Source: JAHRAW01 sp965212085
GTDB taxonomy: Bacteria; Pseudomonadota; Gammaproteobacteria; Arenicellales; Poriferihabitantaceae
Reading direction: 5' to 3'
NCBI GenBank assembly: GCA_965212085.1
Contig: OZ243042.1
Span: forward strand, 2,666,001-2,730,000
Length of the DNA stretch: 64,000 bases
Part shown: in pieces, positions 25,486 to 33,708 of the stretch
How positions within the stretch are numbered: position 1 is the stretch's first letter
Layout: each line of letters begins with the position of its first letter
The notes under the pieces: generated by a model
Database searches by the model: none
What the model was told of the DNA's origin: nothing
Seen by the model: the letters and a program-made list of their open reading frames with translations, nothing else
Translations under genes and position numbers: made by a program

Positions 25486-26154
25486 TCAACTACCTTGACT
25501 TCCATCCGTCCGCCCCCGGCACACCCCCTGTTGCACCGCCATCACCGCCGCTTCCACTCTGGAATGGACTTTCAGTTTACGCAAGACCGCTTTTACATGA
25601 AGTTTCACCGTGCCGTCGGATATGTCGAGATTGCGGGCGATGACCTTGTTGCTCTGGCCTTCGGAGAGGTGGCGGAGGATTTCCATTTCCCGTGGCGTGA
25701 GTTCGCTGAACGGGGTTGGCAGCGGTTGGCGGGCGTTGGGGTCGCCGTGTTTGACGAGTTCGGCGAGTACCGGAGTCAGGTCGGGGGCGATTACGGTTTT
25801 GCCGGCGGCGATGTCGCGCATGGCGGCGACTAACTGGTCGGGTTCCATGTCTTTGAGCAGGTAGCCCTTCGCGCCTTTTCGCAGGGCTTCGGCGAGGTCG
25901 GTTTGCTCGCTGCTGGTGGTCAGCATTACCACCGGCGCGCGGGTTTTTTGGGCGATGAATTGTTCGAGGATTTCCAGGCCGTTGACGTCGGGCATGCGCA
26001 GATCCAGCAGGATGATATCCGGGTCGAACTCCGCCGCCCGGCGCACACCGGTGCGGCCGTCGCCGGTGGCGATGATCTCTATGTTGCGGCGTTTCAGAAG
26101 GCCCACGAGACCTTCGCGAAACAGGGAGTGGTCGTCAATCAGGAGTACGCGCAT
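25486..26154 (-). CDS. NarL/FixJ-type response regulator
   Basis: The 222-aa protein has a receiver domain (phospho-acceptor D51 in ILLDLRMPD, acidic pocket DD at 7-8, switch Thr/Ser in VMLTTSSEQ, LLKD lysine region) and a C-terminal LuxR/GerE helix-turn-helix (LTPREMEILRHLSEGQSNKVIARNLDISDGTVKLHVKAVLRKL). It is encoded after the NarX-like kinase with 106 bp between them, a cognate pair. Targets are unknown; nitrate control is not implied by the family resemblance alone. Confidence 0.9.
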   Translation of the reverse strand: MRVLLIDDHSLFREGLVGLLKRRNIEIIATGDGRTGVRRAAEFDPDIILLDLRMPDVNGLEILEQFIAQKTRAPVVMLTTSSEQTDLAEALRKGAKGYLLKDMEPDQLVAAMRDIAAGKTVIAPDLTPVLAELVKHGDPNARQPLPTPFSELTPREMEILRHLSEGQSNKVIARNLDISDGTVKLHVKAVLRKLKVHSRVEAAVMAVQQGVCRGRTDGSQGS

Positions 26155-26234
26155 CGGCGGGTTGTGGTTGGTTGTGATCGGTTGTGATTATCGGGGGGGG
26201 GATGTTTGGGTCGGCAACCACGCGAGCGGGCGGC

Positions 26235-26258
26235 GAGTACGGACAGGTCACGACCTGT
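26235..26258. repeat. Palindrome B variant between kinase and regulator genes
   Basis: GGACAGGTCACGACCTGTCC is a slightly decayed copy of the B palindrome. It lies just downstream of the kinase stop and may act as a terminator-like hairpin within the two-component operon. Confidence 0.6.
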
Positions 26259-26260
26259 CC

Positions 26261-27802
26261 CTACGGCAGCCGGAAGGATAGCAGAATTCGTGTGCCTTCG
26301 CCGGGCTCGCTATCGACGTGGAACTCGGCGTTGATGGACTTGGCGCGCTGCGCCATCACCGACAGGCCGATGTGTTCGCCGGGGGTTTCGGGGTCTGCGT
26401 CATCCTCGGCGTCCGTCGTGACTGCCGTGCCGATGCCGTCGTCTTCTACCAGCGCGGTGTATTTTTTGTCGCCATCATTCCCATCGCCCTCGTCCCGGCG
26501 CAATAGCACTCGGGCATTTTTGGCGCGGCTGTGGCGGCGGATGTTGCTCAGCGCCTCTTGAATAATGCGGACGATTTCCAGTTGCCACCTTTCAGGAATA
26601 ACCACTTCGCCCCACTGCTCCTGGAAAAACATCGGGATTTCCGACTCGCGGCGAAAGCGCGCCACCGCCGCTTGGATGGCGGGTTGCAAGTCGCCGGAAT
26701 CACCGGGGTCGCCGGGTCCGCGAAAGTAGCCGATCAAACTGCGTAGTTCGGCGTTGGCTTCTTCGACCAGGTTCTCGACGGTTTCCAGTTGCCGCCACGC
26801 CGCGTGTTCCTCTTGCTGGTGCAGCAGGTCATCGAGCACCCGCACCTGAAAGCGCAGCCCGGCGATGGTCTGCGCCAGCGAATCGTGCAACTCATTGGCG
26901 AGATGGGTGCGCTCGCGCATTCGTGAGAGGCGCGCCGATTCTTCGTGCAGGTCAATTCGTTCCAGGGCCATGCCGATGTTGCGGCCCAGGGTGTACAAGA
27001 GTTGGCTAAACTCGTCGGGCAGCGGAAAGCGTTCGGCGGCGAAGCGGATCTGGCATTCGCCACGGACGTCCCGGCTCAGGCGCAGGGGGATTTTGACGCA
27101 TTCGTCGGCGGTGGAATCGGAAACCTCATCATCGCCGCCGCCGTCCCAGGCCGCCACCCGCACCGGGGCTTCTTCTTCGCCTTCGCCCTCAAAGCGAAAA
27201 AACTCAATGCGGCGCGCCTCCAGCACCTCCGCCATGGGGCCGATGGTGCGCTCCAGCAGTTCGTTGGCGGTCACATTGTGGTCGGCGTTGTGGCTGAAAT
27301 GGCCGGAAATGTCGTACAGCAGACGCATGATGTGGGTCTGGGTTTTGAGGCGCGCGCCCTGTTCGAGGAGTTCCCGGTTCTTCAACTCGGCCAGGGATTC
27401 AAGCCATTCGGCGAGGCGGTTGATGTCGTCTGTCAGGGCGCGTAGTTCACCATCGTCCTCCAACCGGGCACCCTCCAGCCGAGCGGAAAAATCGCCTTGG
27501 CGGATGCGCGAGGCCCAGGCGGCGATGCTGCGAATAGGCTCCACCGGCGTCCGGCGGTGGCGCGCAAAAAGCGCGGCCACCAGCAACCCCATCACCGGGA
27601 TGGACAGGAGTTGGAAAATCCAAACCGACTCCGCACTCAGCCACTGCCGCCAGCCGAGCCAGCCGGCCACCAGGTTGCACGCTAAAAACCCGCCCAGGCA
27701 CCACCCTATCGCGTTGACGCGCCTGGGTGGGCGGTGGTCGGGGGTTGGCCCGGATTCGGGTTGCGGTTCGGGTTGTGGTTTTGCGGGGGCGTTGCCGGGC
27801 AT
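26261..27802 (-). CDS. NarX/DegS-type sensor histidine kinase
   Basis: The 513-aa inner-membrane kinase has a Pro-rich cytoplasmic N-terminus and two adjacent membrane helices (WCLGGFLACNLVAGWLGW; VWIFQLLSIPVMGLLVAALFA) with almost no periplasmic loop. A HAMP-like linker follows (EPIRSIAAWASRIRQGDFSARL), then a GAF-like region at about 165-290, a HisKA_3 dimerisation box (ERTHLANELHDSLAQTIAGLRFQ) and a HATPase with IIQEALSNIRRHSRA and GIGLSVMAQRA-type motifs. The lack of a periplasmic sensor suggests intracellular or membrane sensing through the GAF-like part. The partner regulator is encoded immediately downstream. Confidence 0.88.
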   Translation of the reverse strand: MPGNAPAKPQPEPQPESGPTPDHRPPRRVNAIGWCLGGFLACNLVAGWLGWRQWLSAESVWIFQLLSIPVMGLLVAALFARHRRTPVEPIRSIAAWASRIRQGDFSARLEGARLEDDGELRALTDDINRLAEWLESLAELKNRELLEQGARLKTQTHIMRLLYDISGHFSHNADHNVTANELLERTIGPMAEVLEARRIEFFRFEGEGEEEAPVRVAAWDGGGDDEVSDSTADECVKIPLRLSRDVRGECQIRFAAERFPLPDEFSQLLYTLGRNIGMALERIDLHEESARLSRMRERTHLANELHDSLAQTIAGLRFQVRVLDDLLHQQEEHAAWRQLETVENLVEEANAELRSLIGYFRGPGDPGDSGDLQPAIQAAVARFRRESEIPMFFQEQWGEVVIPERWQLEIVRIIQEALSNIRRHSRAKNARVLLRRDEGDGNDGDKKYTALVEDDGIGTAVTTDAEDDADPETPGEHIGLSVMAQRAKSINAEFHVDSEPGEGTRILLSFRLP

Positions 27803-27854
27803 GGTAACGGATAATAGCCGATTGGCGTTCCTATCGGTTAACCGGTTAGTCAGT

Positions 27855-27860
27855 TATAAT
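27855..27860 (+). promoter_or_regulatory. -10 element of hisG
   Basis: TATAAT lies 46 bp before ATG 27907. The -35 region (near 27832, TATCGG) is poor, with CGGTTAACCG palindromic sequence at 27835-27844 between them. The box rules out the ATG at 27859 as a start. Confidence 0.5.
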
Positions 27861-27906
27861 GCGCCGTCTTTTTTCGCGGCCCACTCCAAAGAAACCCAAA
27901 AGAAAC

Positions 27907-28797
27907 ATGAGCAAAAATCCGAACAAAAACCTGAAACTGGGCATCCCCAAGGGCAGCCTGGAAGCGGCCACCAGGGAATTGTTTTCCCAGGCCGGCTGGA
28001 ACATCGCCACGCGCTCGCGCAACTATTTTCCTTCCATTGACGACCCGGAGATCAGCTGCGCGCTGGTGCGCGCCCAGGAAATGGGGCTTTATATCGCCAA
28101 CGGCACCATTGACGCCGGGCTGACCGGCCAGGACTGGATCGAGGAAACCGGCGCCGAGGTCGAGGTGGTCAGCGACCTGGTGTATTCCAAAGCCTCGGAC
28201 ACCCCGTGCCGCTGGGTGCTGATCGTCGACCGGAACTCCGACATCCGCTCCCTGGAGGACTTGAACGGCAAGCGCATCGCCACCGAACTGGTGGGCTTCA
28301 CCAAACGCTTTCTGGAAGAACGCGGCATCACCGCCACGGTGGACTTTTCCTGGGGCGCAACCGAAGCCAAGGTGGTGGAGGGGCTCGCCGATGCGGCGGT
28401 GGAAATCACCGAAACCGGCAGCACCATCCGCGCCCACGGCCTGCGAATCGTGTGCGATCTGCTGCATACCCACACGGTGTTGGTGGCCAATCCGAAGGCG
28501 CTGAAAGACCCGTGGAAAAAGGCCAAAATAGGCAAAATCGCGCTGCTACTGCAAAGCGCCCTGGCGGCCCGGGACAAGGTGTTGCTGAAAATGAACGTGC
28601 CGGCCGAGCGGCTTGATGCGGTGGTGAAAAAACTGCCCAGCCTGCACGCGCCCACCATCAACCGGCTGCACGGCGACGACTGGCTGGCGCTGGAGACGGT
28701 GATCAACAAAGGCGAGGTGCGGGATATGGTGCCGGTGCTCAAGGCCGCCGGCGCCGAGGGTATTCTGGAGTTTGAGTTGCGGAAGGTGGTTGCCTGA
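27907..28797 (+). CDS. hisG: ATP phosphoribosyltransferase, long form
   Basis: HisG starts histidine synthesis by joining PRPP to ATP. The 296-aa protein has the periplasmic-binding-fold catalytic domain (LKLGIPKGSLEAATRELFSQAGW, DAGLTGQDWIEE, the PRPP-loop region DAAVEITETGSTIRAHGLR) and a C-terminal ACT-like regulatory domain (from about 220, PSLHAPTINRLHGDDWLALETVI). It is therefore the long, feedback-regulated, HisZ-independent form. ATG 27907 follows the promoter properly; the upstream ATG overlaps the -10 box. No other his genes adjoin. Confidence 0.93.
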   Translation: MSKNPNKNLKLGIPKGSLEAATRELFSQAGWNIATRSRNYFPSIDDPEISCALVRAQEMGLYIANGTIDAGLTGQDWIEETGAEVEVVSDLVYSKASDTPCRWVLIVDRNSDIRSLEDLNGKRIATELVGFTKRFLEERGITATVDFSWGATEAKVVEGLADAAVEITETGSTIRAHGLRIVCDLLHTHTVLVANPKALKDPWKKAKIGKIALLLQSALAARDKVLLKMNVPAERLDAVVKKLPSLHAPTINRLHGDDWLALETVINKGEVRDMVPVLKAAGAEGILEFELRKVVA

Positions 28798-28817
28798 CCT
28801 GCGCCCCGAACCCCAAA

Positions 28818-28883
28818 GGCGCACCGAATCAGGCGCACCGAATCAGGCGCACCAAACCGCCCCGGCGGTCAATGAACCGGGGC
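28818..28883. terminator. Direct repeats and hairpin after hisG
   Basis: GGCGCACCGAATCA is repeated in tandem at about 28818-28850. It is followed by the stem CGCCCCGG/CCGGGGCG (about 28858-28865 and 28876-28883). The hairpin lacks a long T run but is the likely 3' end of the hisG message. Confidence 0.4.
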
Positions 28884-28944
28884 GATTGATACAACTTGAT
28901 ACAACCGTACGCTTAAGATCCCAAGACCTTAAAAACCTGCGACC

Positions 28945-29409
28945 TTACGGAGAGCTTTGCAGGTACTCCTGATCGGAAAGCTCCACCGGCCCCACCGCCC
29001 ATGCGCCACGGGTTTTGGCGTGGTGAATGGCGGCGTCTATTTCGGCCACGCTCGAATCCCGAGGGATTTCCAGCACCTGACCGGGGAAGATCAAGTCCGC
29101 GTCCTCGATCTGGTCAAGGTTGGCCTTGTACAACAACGGCCATTTTTCCGGCACGTTGAAGACCTCCCAGACACCCGCTATTCCCCACAGGTGATTGCCG
29201 GCGACCACGGTCCAGTGGCTCGGCGGCTCGGGTACGGCCTTGGGGGGCGATGCCGGGACGGCCGGGGTCGCCGGCACAGCCGGAGTGGCCGGTTCGGCGA
29301 TTTCCGTGGGTTTGCTTTTGGCGCTGACGCAGCCGCTCGCCACCACGGCGACCACCAGGATCGCGGCCAGTTTCAGGCTTGAATTCACAGGGTTGGATAC
29401 TTTTGGCAT
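28945..29409 (-). CDS. LysM-domain lipoprotein
   Basis: The 154-aa protein has a lipoprotein signal (LAAILVVAVVASGC, lipid on C27), a Pro/Ala-rich spacer with PATPAV repeats (about 40-63) and a LysM peptidoglycan-binding fold (HWTVVAGNHLWGIAG...EKWPLLYKANLDQIEDADLIFPGQVLEIPR). It is expected in the outer or inner membrane facing the periplasm and bound to the cell wall. ATG 29409 has GGAGA upstream. It stands alone, so its partner enzyme is not known. Confidence 0.88.
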   Translation of the reverse strand: MPKVSNPVNSSLKLAAILVVAVVASGCVSAKSKPTEIAEPATPAVPATPAVPASPPKAVPEPPSHWTVVAGNHLWGIAGVWEVFNVPEKWPLLYKANLDQIEDADLIFPGQVLEIPRDSSVAEIDAAIHHAKTRGAWAVGPVELSDQEYLQSSP

Positions 29410-29438
29410 GACGGAATCTCTCCAGATTCAAGATATGT

Positions 29439-29447
29439 ATTCTATCA
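29439..29447 (-). promoter_or_regulatory. Extended -10 promoter of the LysM lipoprotein gene
   Basis: On the minus strand TGATAGAAT (29447-29439) is an extended -10 (TG-N-TAGAAT) 30 bp before the start codon. No good -35 is visible. Confidence 0.45.
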
Positions 29448-29607
29448 AAAACTAAATCAAAAGGCTGTCATCACTGCCAACAGCCGCCCACGGGTGGAGT
29501 GTATCGTTGCCAATGGCCCCAATGCAAGGCCATTTGCAACAAATTTATGGGAAAATATGCCGCCGAATTCGGCCCCCCACGCTCCCCCGCGGCCCCATCC
29601 GGCGCGT

Positions 29608-31080
29608 TCACTCAATCCCGCCGAGGCACAGGTATTTCATCTCCAGATATTCTTCAATGCCGTGGCGGGAGCCCTCCCGGCCAATGCCCGACTGCTTGAC
29701 GCCGCCGAAGGGCACTTCGGCGGTGGAGATAATCCCGGTGTTGATGCCCACCATGCCGTAGTCGAGGGCCTCGGCGACCCGCCAGATTCGCGCCAAATCG
29801 CGGCTGTAGAAGTAGGAGGCGAGGCCGAACTCGGTGTCGTTGGCCATGGCAATGACGGATGGCTCGTCATCGAATCGAAACAACGGCGCCAGCGGGCCGA
29901 ACGTCTCCTCCCGCGCAACCCGCATCCCGGCGTTGACGCCGGTCAGCACGGTGGGCTGAAAATAACTGCCCCCGAGCGCGTGACGCGCGCCCCCCAGCGC
30001 CAGTTCGGCGCCCTTGTCCAGCGCGTCTGCGATGTGCTCTTCGACCTTTTCCACCGCCGCCATATTGATCAGCGGGCCTTGAACGATGCCGTCCTCGCGC
30101 CCGTCCCCGACCCGCATTTTTGCCACCGCCGCGACCATGCGCGCGGCGAATTCATCGTATATCCCGCGTTGTACGTAGATGCGGTTGCTGCACACGCAGG
30201 TCTGCCCGCCGTTGCGATACTTGGACAAAATAGCCCCGGCCACCGCCGCATCCAGATCCGCGTCATCGAAGACGATGAACGGCGCGTTGCCGCCCAACTC
30301 CAGGGCTACCTTGATGATGGAATCGGCGCACTGCTTCATCAGCAGGCGGCCGGTTTCGGTGGAGCCGGTGAAGCTCAAGTGGCGCACCAGCGGGTTGCCG
30401 GTCATCGCCCGGCCGATCTCCGCGGAGCGGCCGGTGAGCACGTTGAACACGCCGTCCGGCAAGCCGGCGCGCTGCGCCAGTTCGCACAACGCAAACGCCG
30501 AAAGCGGGGTTTGCGTGGCCGGCTTGACCACCACCGCGCAGCCCGCCGCCAGCGCCGGGGCGGCCTTGCGGGTAATCATCGCCGAGGGGAAATTCCACGG
30601 CGTGATGGCGACGCACACGCCGACCGGCTGCTTGATTACCAGCAACCGCTTGTCGCTCTGGTGCTGGGGTATGGTCTCGCCGTAGACCCGCTTCGCTTCC
30701 TCGGCAAACCACTCCAGAAAGGACGCCGCGTAGGCGATCTCGCCCCGCGACTCGGCCAGCGGCTTGCCCTGCTCCAGGGTCATCAGCAACGCCAGGTCCT
30801 CCTGGTTTTCCAGCATCAATCCATGCCAGCGCCTGAGCACGGCGGCGCGCTCCGCGGCCAGCATCCCCCGCCAGCGGGCCTGGGCCTCATGGGCGTGGCC
30901 GATGGCCTCACCGGTCTCTTCGGCGCCCATGTTGGGGACCGTTGCGATCACCGAACCGTCGGCGGGGTTGGTGACCTCAATAACCTCGGTGGCGCCGCCG
31001 CCGGCGTCCACCCAGCGGCCGTTGATGTGGCATTGCTGGCGGTACAACGCCTGGTCGTGCAGTTTGATGGGCGGTTTCAT
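29608..31080 (-). CDS. gabD: NAD(P)-dependent succinate-semialdehyde dehydrogenase family protein
   Basis: The 490-aa aldehyde dehydrogenase oxidises succinate semialdehyde (or a related omega-oxo acid) to the acid. It has the GabD-like start (YRQQCHINGRWVDA), PWNFP substrate/cofactor loop, catalytic E261 (ELGGNAPF) and C295 (GGQTCVCSNR), and the EEIFGP-like EETFGPLAPLFRF. It ends in VPFGGVKQSGIGREGS, typical of the SSADH subfamily. ATG 31080 has GGAGG 5 nt upstream; the longer frame to 31212 overlaps purA and is rejected. No GABA transaminase is nearby, so the physiological substrate is open. Confidence 0.9.
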   Translation of the reverse strand: MKPPIKLHDQALYRQQCHINGRWVDAGGGATEVIEVTNPADGSVIATVPNMGAEETGEAIGHAHEAQARWRGMLAAERAAVLRRWHGLMLENQEDLALLMTLEQGKPLAESRGEIAYAASFLEWFAEEAKRVYGETIPQHQSDKRLLVIKQPVGVCVAITPWNFPSAMITRKAAPALAAGCAVVVKPATQTPLSAFALCELAQRAGLPDGVFNVLTGRSAEIGRAMTGNPLVRHLSFTGSTETGRLLMKQCADSIIKVALELGGNAPFIVFDDADLDAAVAGAILSKYRNGGQTCVCSNRIYVQRGIYDEFAARMVAAVAKMRVGDGREDGIVQGPLINMAAVEKVEEHIADALDKGAELALGGARHALGGSYFQPTVLTGVNAGMRVAREETFGPLAPLFRFDDEPSVIAMANDTEFGLASYFYSRDLARIWRVAEALDYGMVGINTGIISTAEVPFGGVKQSGIGREGSRHGIEEYLEMKYLCLGGIE

Positions 31081-31135
31081 GGTGCCTCCAGTAGTTTTCC
31101 GGTGGTTTTCTGATAGTTTTCCGGCGGGCTGCGTG

Positions 31136-32440
31136 CTACGTCCAGCGCCAGGCAAATGGATGCTTGACGATGATGGTGTCGTTGCGTTCGGCGCCCGTTG
31201 AAACGATGTCAATGGGCAGGCCGCTCAACTCCGACACGCGGGCCAGGTAGGCCCTGGCGTTGGGCGGCAGGTCATGGTAGCGGCGGATGCCGCCGGTGGG
31301 CTGCCGCCAGCCGTCGAGGGTCTCGTACACCGGCTCGCAGCGGGCCATGGCCTCGGCACCGTAGGGCGGCAACTCAACGCATTCGTCTTCATAACGATAC
31401 GCGGTGCATATTTTCACCCGCTCAAGGCCGTCCATCACGTCCAGTTTGGTGATGCACAACGCGCTCAGCCCGCATACCTGGCGGCTGCGCCGCAGGGCCA
31501 CCGCATCCAGCCAGCCGCAGCGCCGCGGGCGGCCGGTGGTGGCGCCGAATTCGCTGCCTTTTGCGCCGAGTTCGACGCCGACTTCATCGAACAACTCGGT
31601 GGGAAACGGCCCGGCGCCGACGCGGGTGGAATAGGCTTTGGTGATGCCCAGTACGTAATCCAGTTCCAGCGGGCCGACGCCGCTGCCGGTGGCCGCCGCC
31701 GCCGCGGTGGTGTTGGACGAGGTAACGTAGGGATAGGTGCCGTGGTCAATGTCCAACAGCATGCCCTGGGCGCCTTCAAACATCACCGGCTTGCGCTGCT
31801 CGCGCAGTTGCCAGAGCCGCGCCGAGACGTCGCCGAGCAGGCCGCTCAGGCGCGCGGCGTGGGCGCGGATTTGGTCCAGGGTTTCGCGGTAATCCAGCGG
31901 GTCGGCGTCGAAGAAGTGTTGCAGGGTGTGGTTGTGGTAGTCCATAACCCGCCGCAGGTGTTCGGCGAAAGACTTCGGCTGCAGCAGGTCCCCGAGCCGC
32001 AGCCCGCGGCGCGCGGCCTTGTCTTCGTAGGCCGGGCCGATGCCGCGGCCGGTGGTGCCGATGGCGTCGCCGCCGCGCGCTTTCTCGCGGGCGGCGTCCA
32101 GCGCAACGTGGTGGGGCAGCACCAGCGGGCAGGCGTAACTGACCAGCAGGCGCTCGTCCACCGGCACGCCCATATCGTTCAGTTGGTCGAGTTCCCTGAG
32201 CAGTTGCTCGACGCTGACCACCACGCCGTTGCCGATCAAACATTCCACCCCGGCGCGCATGGCCCCGGACGGCACCAGGTGCAGCACCGTCTTGTGGCCG
32301 TCCACCACCAGCGTATGGCCGGCGTTGTGGCCGCCCTGGAAGCGCACCACCGCAGCGGCGCGTTCGGTCAGCAGGTCAACGATTTTTCCCTTGCCCTCGT
32401 CCCCCCACTGGGTTCCCAGCAATACGACGTTGTTTGCCAT
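31136..32440 (-). CDS. purA: Adenylosuccinate synthetase
   Basis: PurA makes adenylosuccinate from IMP, aspartate and GTP, the adenine branch counterpart of guaB. The 434-aa protein has the GTP loop GTQWGDEGKGKIVD with the catalytic Asp, GHNAGHT, GTTGRGIGPAYEDK, the IMP-site segment FEGAQGMLLDIDHGTYPYVTSSNT and the C-terminal GATTGRPRRCGWLD. It lies downstream of hflK-hflC-DUF2065 on the same strand, the conserved gammaproteobacterial order. Confidence 0.97.
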   Translation of the reverse strand: MANNVVLLGTQWGDEGKGKIVDLLTERAAAVVRFQGGHNAGHTLVVDGHKTVLHLVPSGAMRAGVECLIGNGVVVSVEQLLRELDQLNDMGVPVDERLLVSYACPLVLPHHVALDAAREKARGGDAIGTTGRGIGPAYEDKAARRGLRLGDLLQPKSFAEHLRRVMDYHNHTLQHFFDADPLDYRETLDQIRAHAARLSGLLGDVSARLWQLREQRKPVMFEGAQGMLLDIDHGTYPYVTSSNTTAAAAATGSGVGPLELDYVLGITKAYSTRVGAGPFPTELFDEVGVELGAKGSEFGATTGRPRRCGWLDAVALRRSRQVCGLSALCITKLDVMDGLERVKICTAYRYEDECVELPPYGAEAMARCEPVYETLDGWRQPTGGIRRYHDLPPNARAYLARVSELSGLPIDIVSTGAERNDTIIVKHPFAWRWT

Positions 32441-32476
32441 GCGCGGACCTGGTTATCAGCAGGCGAGGATTTTCAC

Positions 32477-32525
32477 GGGAGGCGGGAAGCGGGAGGCGGG
32501 AAGCGGGAGGCGGGAGACGGGAAGC
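32477..32525. repeat. 14-bp tandem repeat between DUF2065 gene and purA
   Basis: GGGAGGCGGGAAGC is present in about 3.5 copies with one variant unit. It is strongly purine-biased on the + strand and sits 37 bp upstream of the purA start codon, in the probable leader or intercistronic mRNA. Confidence 0.7.
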
Positions 32526-32539
32526 GAACCGCGAAACCG

Positions 32540-32734
32540 CTACGCCTGGCGCGCGAAGTACAACAACAGCATACCGGCCGCCATACCGGCGGCGCCGATT
32601 TTGCGCAGGGTTGCGTCCGGCAGTTTGAGCATGTTCGCCATAATCCCCTTGAACCCGGCCGGGTTGAGAAACGGAATGATGCCTTCCAGCACCAGGTAAA
32701 GCGCGAACGCGGTCAGCAGATCATGCCAGTCCAT
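32540..32734 (-). CDS. DUF2065 (YjeT-like) small inner-membrane protein
   Basis: The 64-aa protein has two hydrophobic segments (LLTAFALYLVLEGIIPFL and IGAAGMAAGMLLLYFA) joined by the conserved NPAGFKGIMANMLKLPDATLRKIG. This pattern and its place between hflC and purA identify DUF2065. The function is not established for the family. Confidence 0.9.
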   Translation of the reverse strand: MDWHDLLTAFALYLVLEGIIPFLNPAGFKGIMANMLKLPDATLRKIGAAGMAAGMLLLYFARQA

Positions 32735-32805
32735 ACCGGGCCGAACTACGCTGGTAACTGGTCGGAGTAGGAGTAGGAGTCGGGAGCGGCGAGGCGGCGG
32801 AGTCG

Positions 32806-33684
32806 CTAGTTGGCTTCAGCGGGTTTGGATTGCTTGAAGTAGCGAAAGAAATCCGCGCTCGGGTCGAGCACCAGCAGGTTGTCCTTGCCGTCGAAGGTCG
32901 TCTTGTAGGCGTTGAGGCTGCGGTACAGGCGGTAAAATTCGCGGTCCCTGCCGAACGCCCGGGCGTAGATGTCGGTGGCCACGGCATCGCCTTCACCGCG
33001 CAGGCGCTGCCCGTCTCGTTCGGCGTTGGCCAGCATGATCTGGCGCATGCGGTCGGCGTTGGCGCGAATTTTTTCCGCTTCCTCTTCGCCCTGGGCGCGC
33101 AACTCCTTGGCCACGCGCTCGCGCTCGGCGTTCATTCGGTCGTACACGCGCTCGCTGATGGCCGGGTCGAGGTCAACGCGTTTCAGGCGCACGTCAATAA
33201 TCTCGATGCCGAGGCTGGCGGCGTCCGCGTCCATCACCCGGCGCACCACGTCCATAATTTTCTGCCGGTCTCCGGAAATCACCTCCTGCACCGTGCGCTG
33301 GCCGAATTCCTGGCGCAGGCTGTCATTGACGCGCTGGGACAGGCGCGAACGCGCGTTGGCCTTGCGCCCCTGCAGCCGGGTGTAGTACTGGTGCACGTCG
33401 CGGATGCGCCACTTCACGAACGAATCCACCACCAGGTTTTTCTTCTCGCCGGTGAGGTACAGTTCGGGGTCGGCGTCCATGGTCTGCACCCGCGCATCGA
33501 AGAACTGCACGTTGTTGATGAACGGAATCTTGAAATGCAGCCCCGGTTCAAGCTCGGAATCAACGATCTCGCCGAACTTGAAGACGATGGCCCTTTCCCG
33601 CTCGTCCACGAAGAACGCCGAGGCAAACAACAGGGCCGCGGCGATCGCGGTAACAATCAGGAACAAAACGCTTTTACCTTTCAT
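32806..33684 (-). CDS. hflC: Protease modulator HflC (SPFH/band 7 protein)
   Basis: The 292-aa protein has one N-terminal membrane anchor (SVLFLIVTAIAAALLFASAFFVDERERAIVFKFGEIV) and a periplasmic SPFH domain. Long helices follow (RVYDRMNAERERVAKELRAQGEEEAEKIRANADR) that assemble with HflK into the cage around FtsH. The start lies 24 bp after hflK. A GGAGTA microsatellite (about 32763-32782) follows the stop. Confidence 0.95.
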   Translation of the reverse strand: MKGKSVLFLIVTAIAAALLFASAFFVDERERAIVFKFGEIVDSELEPGLHFKIPFINNVQFFDARVQTMDADPELYLTGEKKNLVVDSFVKWRIRDVHQYYTRLQGRKANARSRLSQRVNDSLRQEFGQRTVQEVISGDRQKIMDVVRRVMDADAASLGIEIIDVRLKRVDLDPAISERVYDRMNAERERVAKELRAQGEEEAEKIRANADRMRQIMLANAERDGQRLRGEGDAVATDIYARAFGRDREFYRLYRSLNAYKTTFDGKDNLLVLDPSADFFRYFKQSKPAEAN

Positions 33685-33708
33685 CTGGTCTCTCCCGTGG
33701 TTGGACCT

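Noticed and set aside
27859..27906. N-terminal extension of HisG from ATG 27859
   Set aside because: That ATG overlaps the TATAAT promoter box; homologous HisG sequence starts after ATG 27907.
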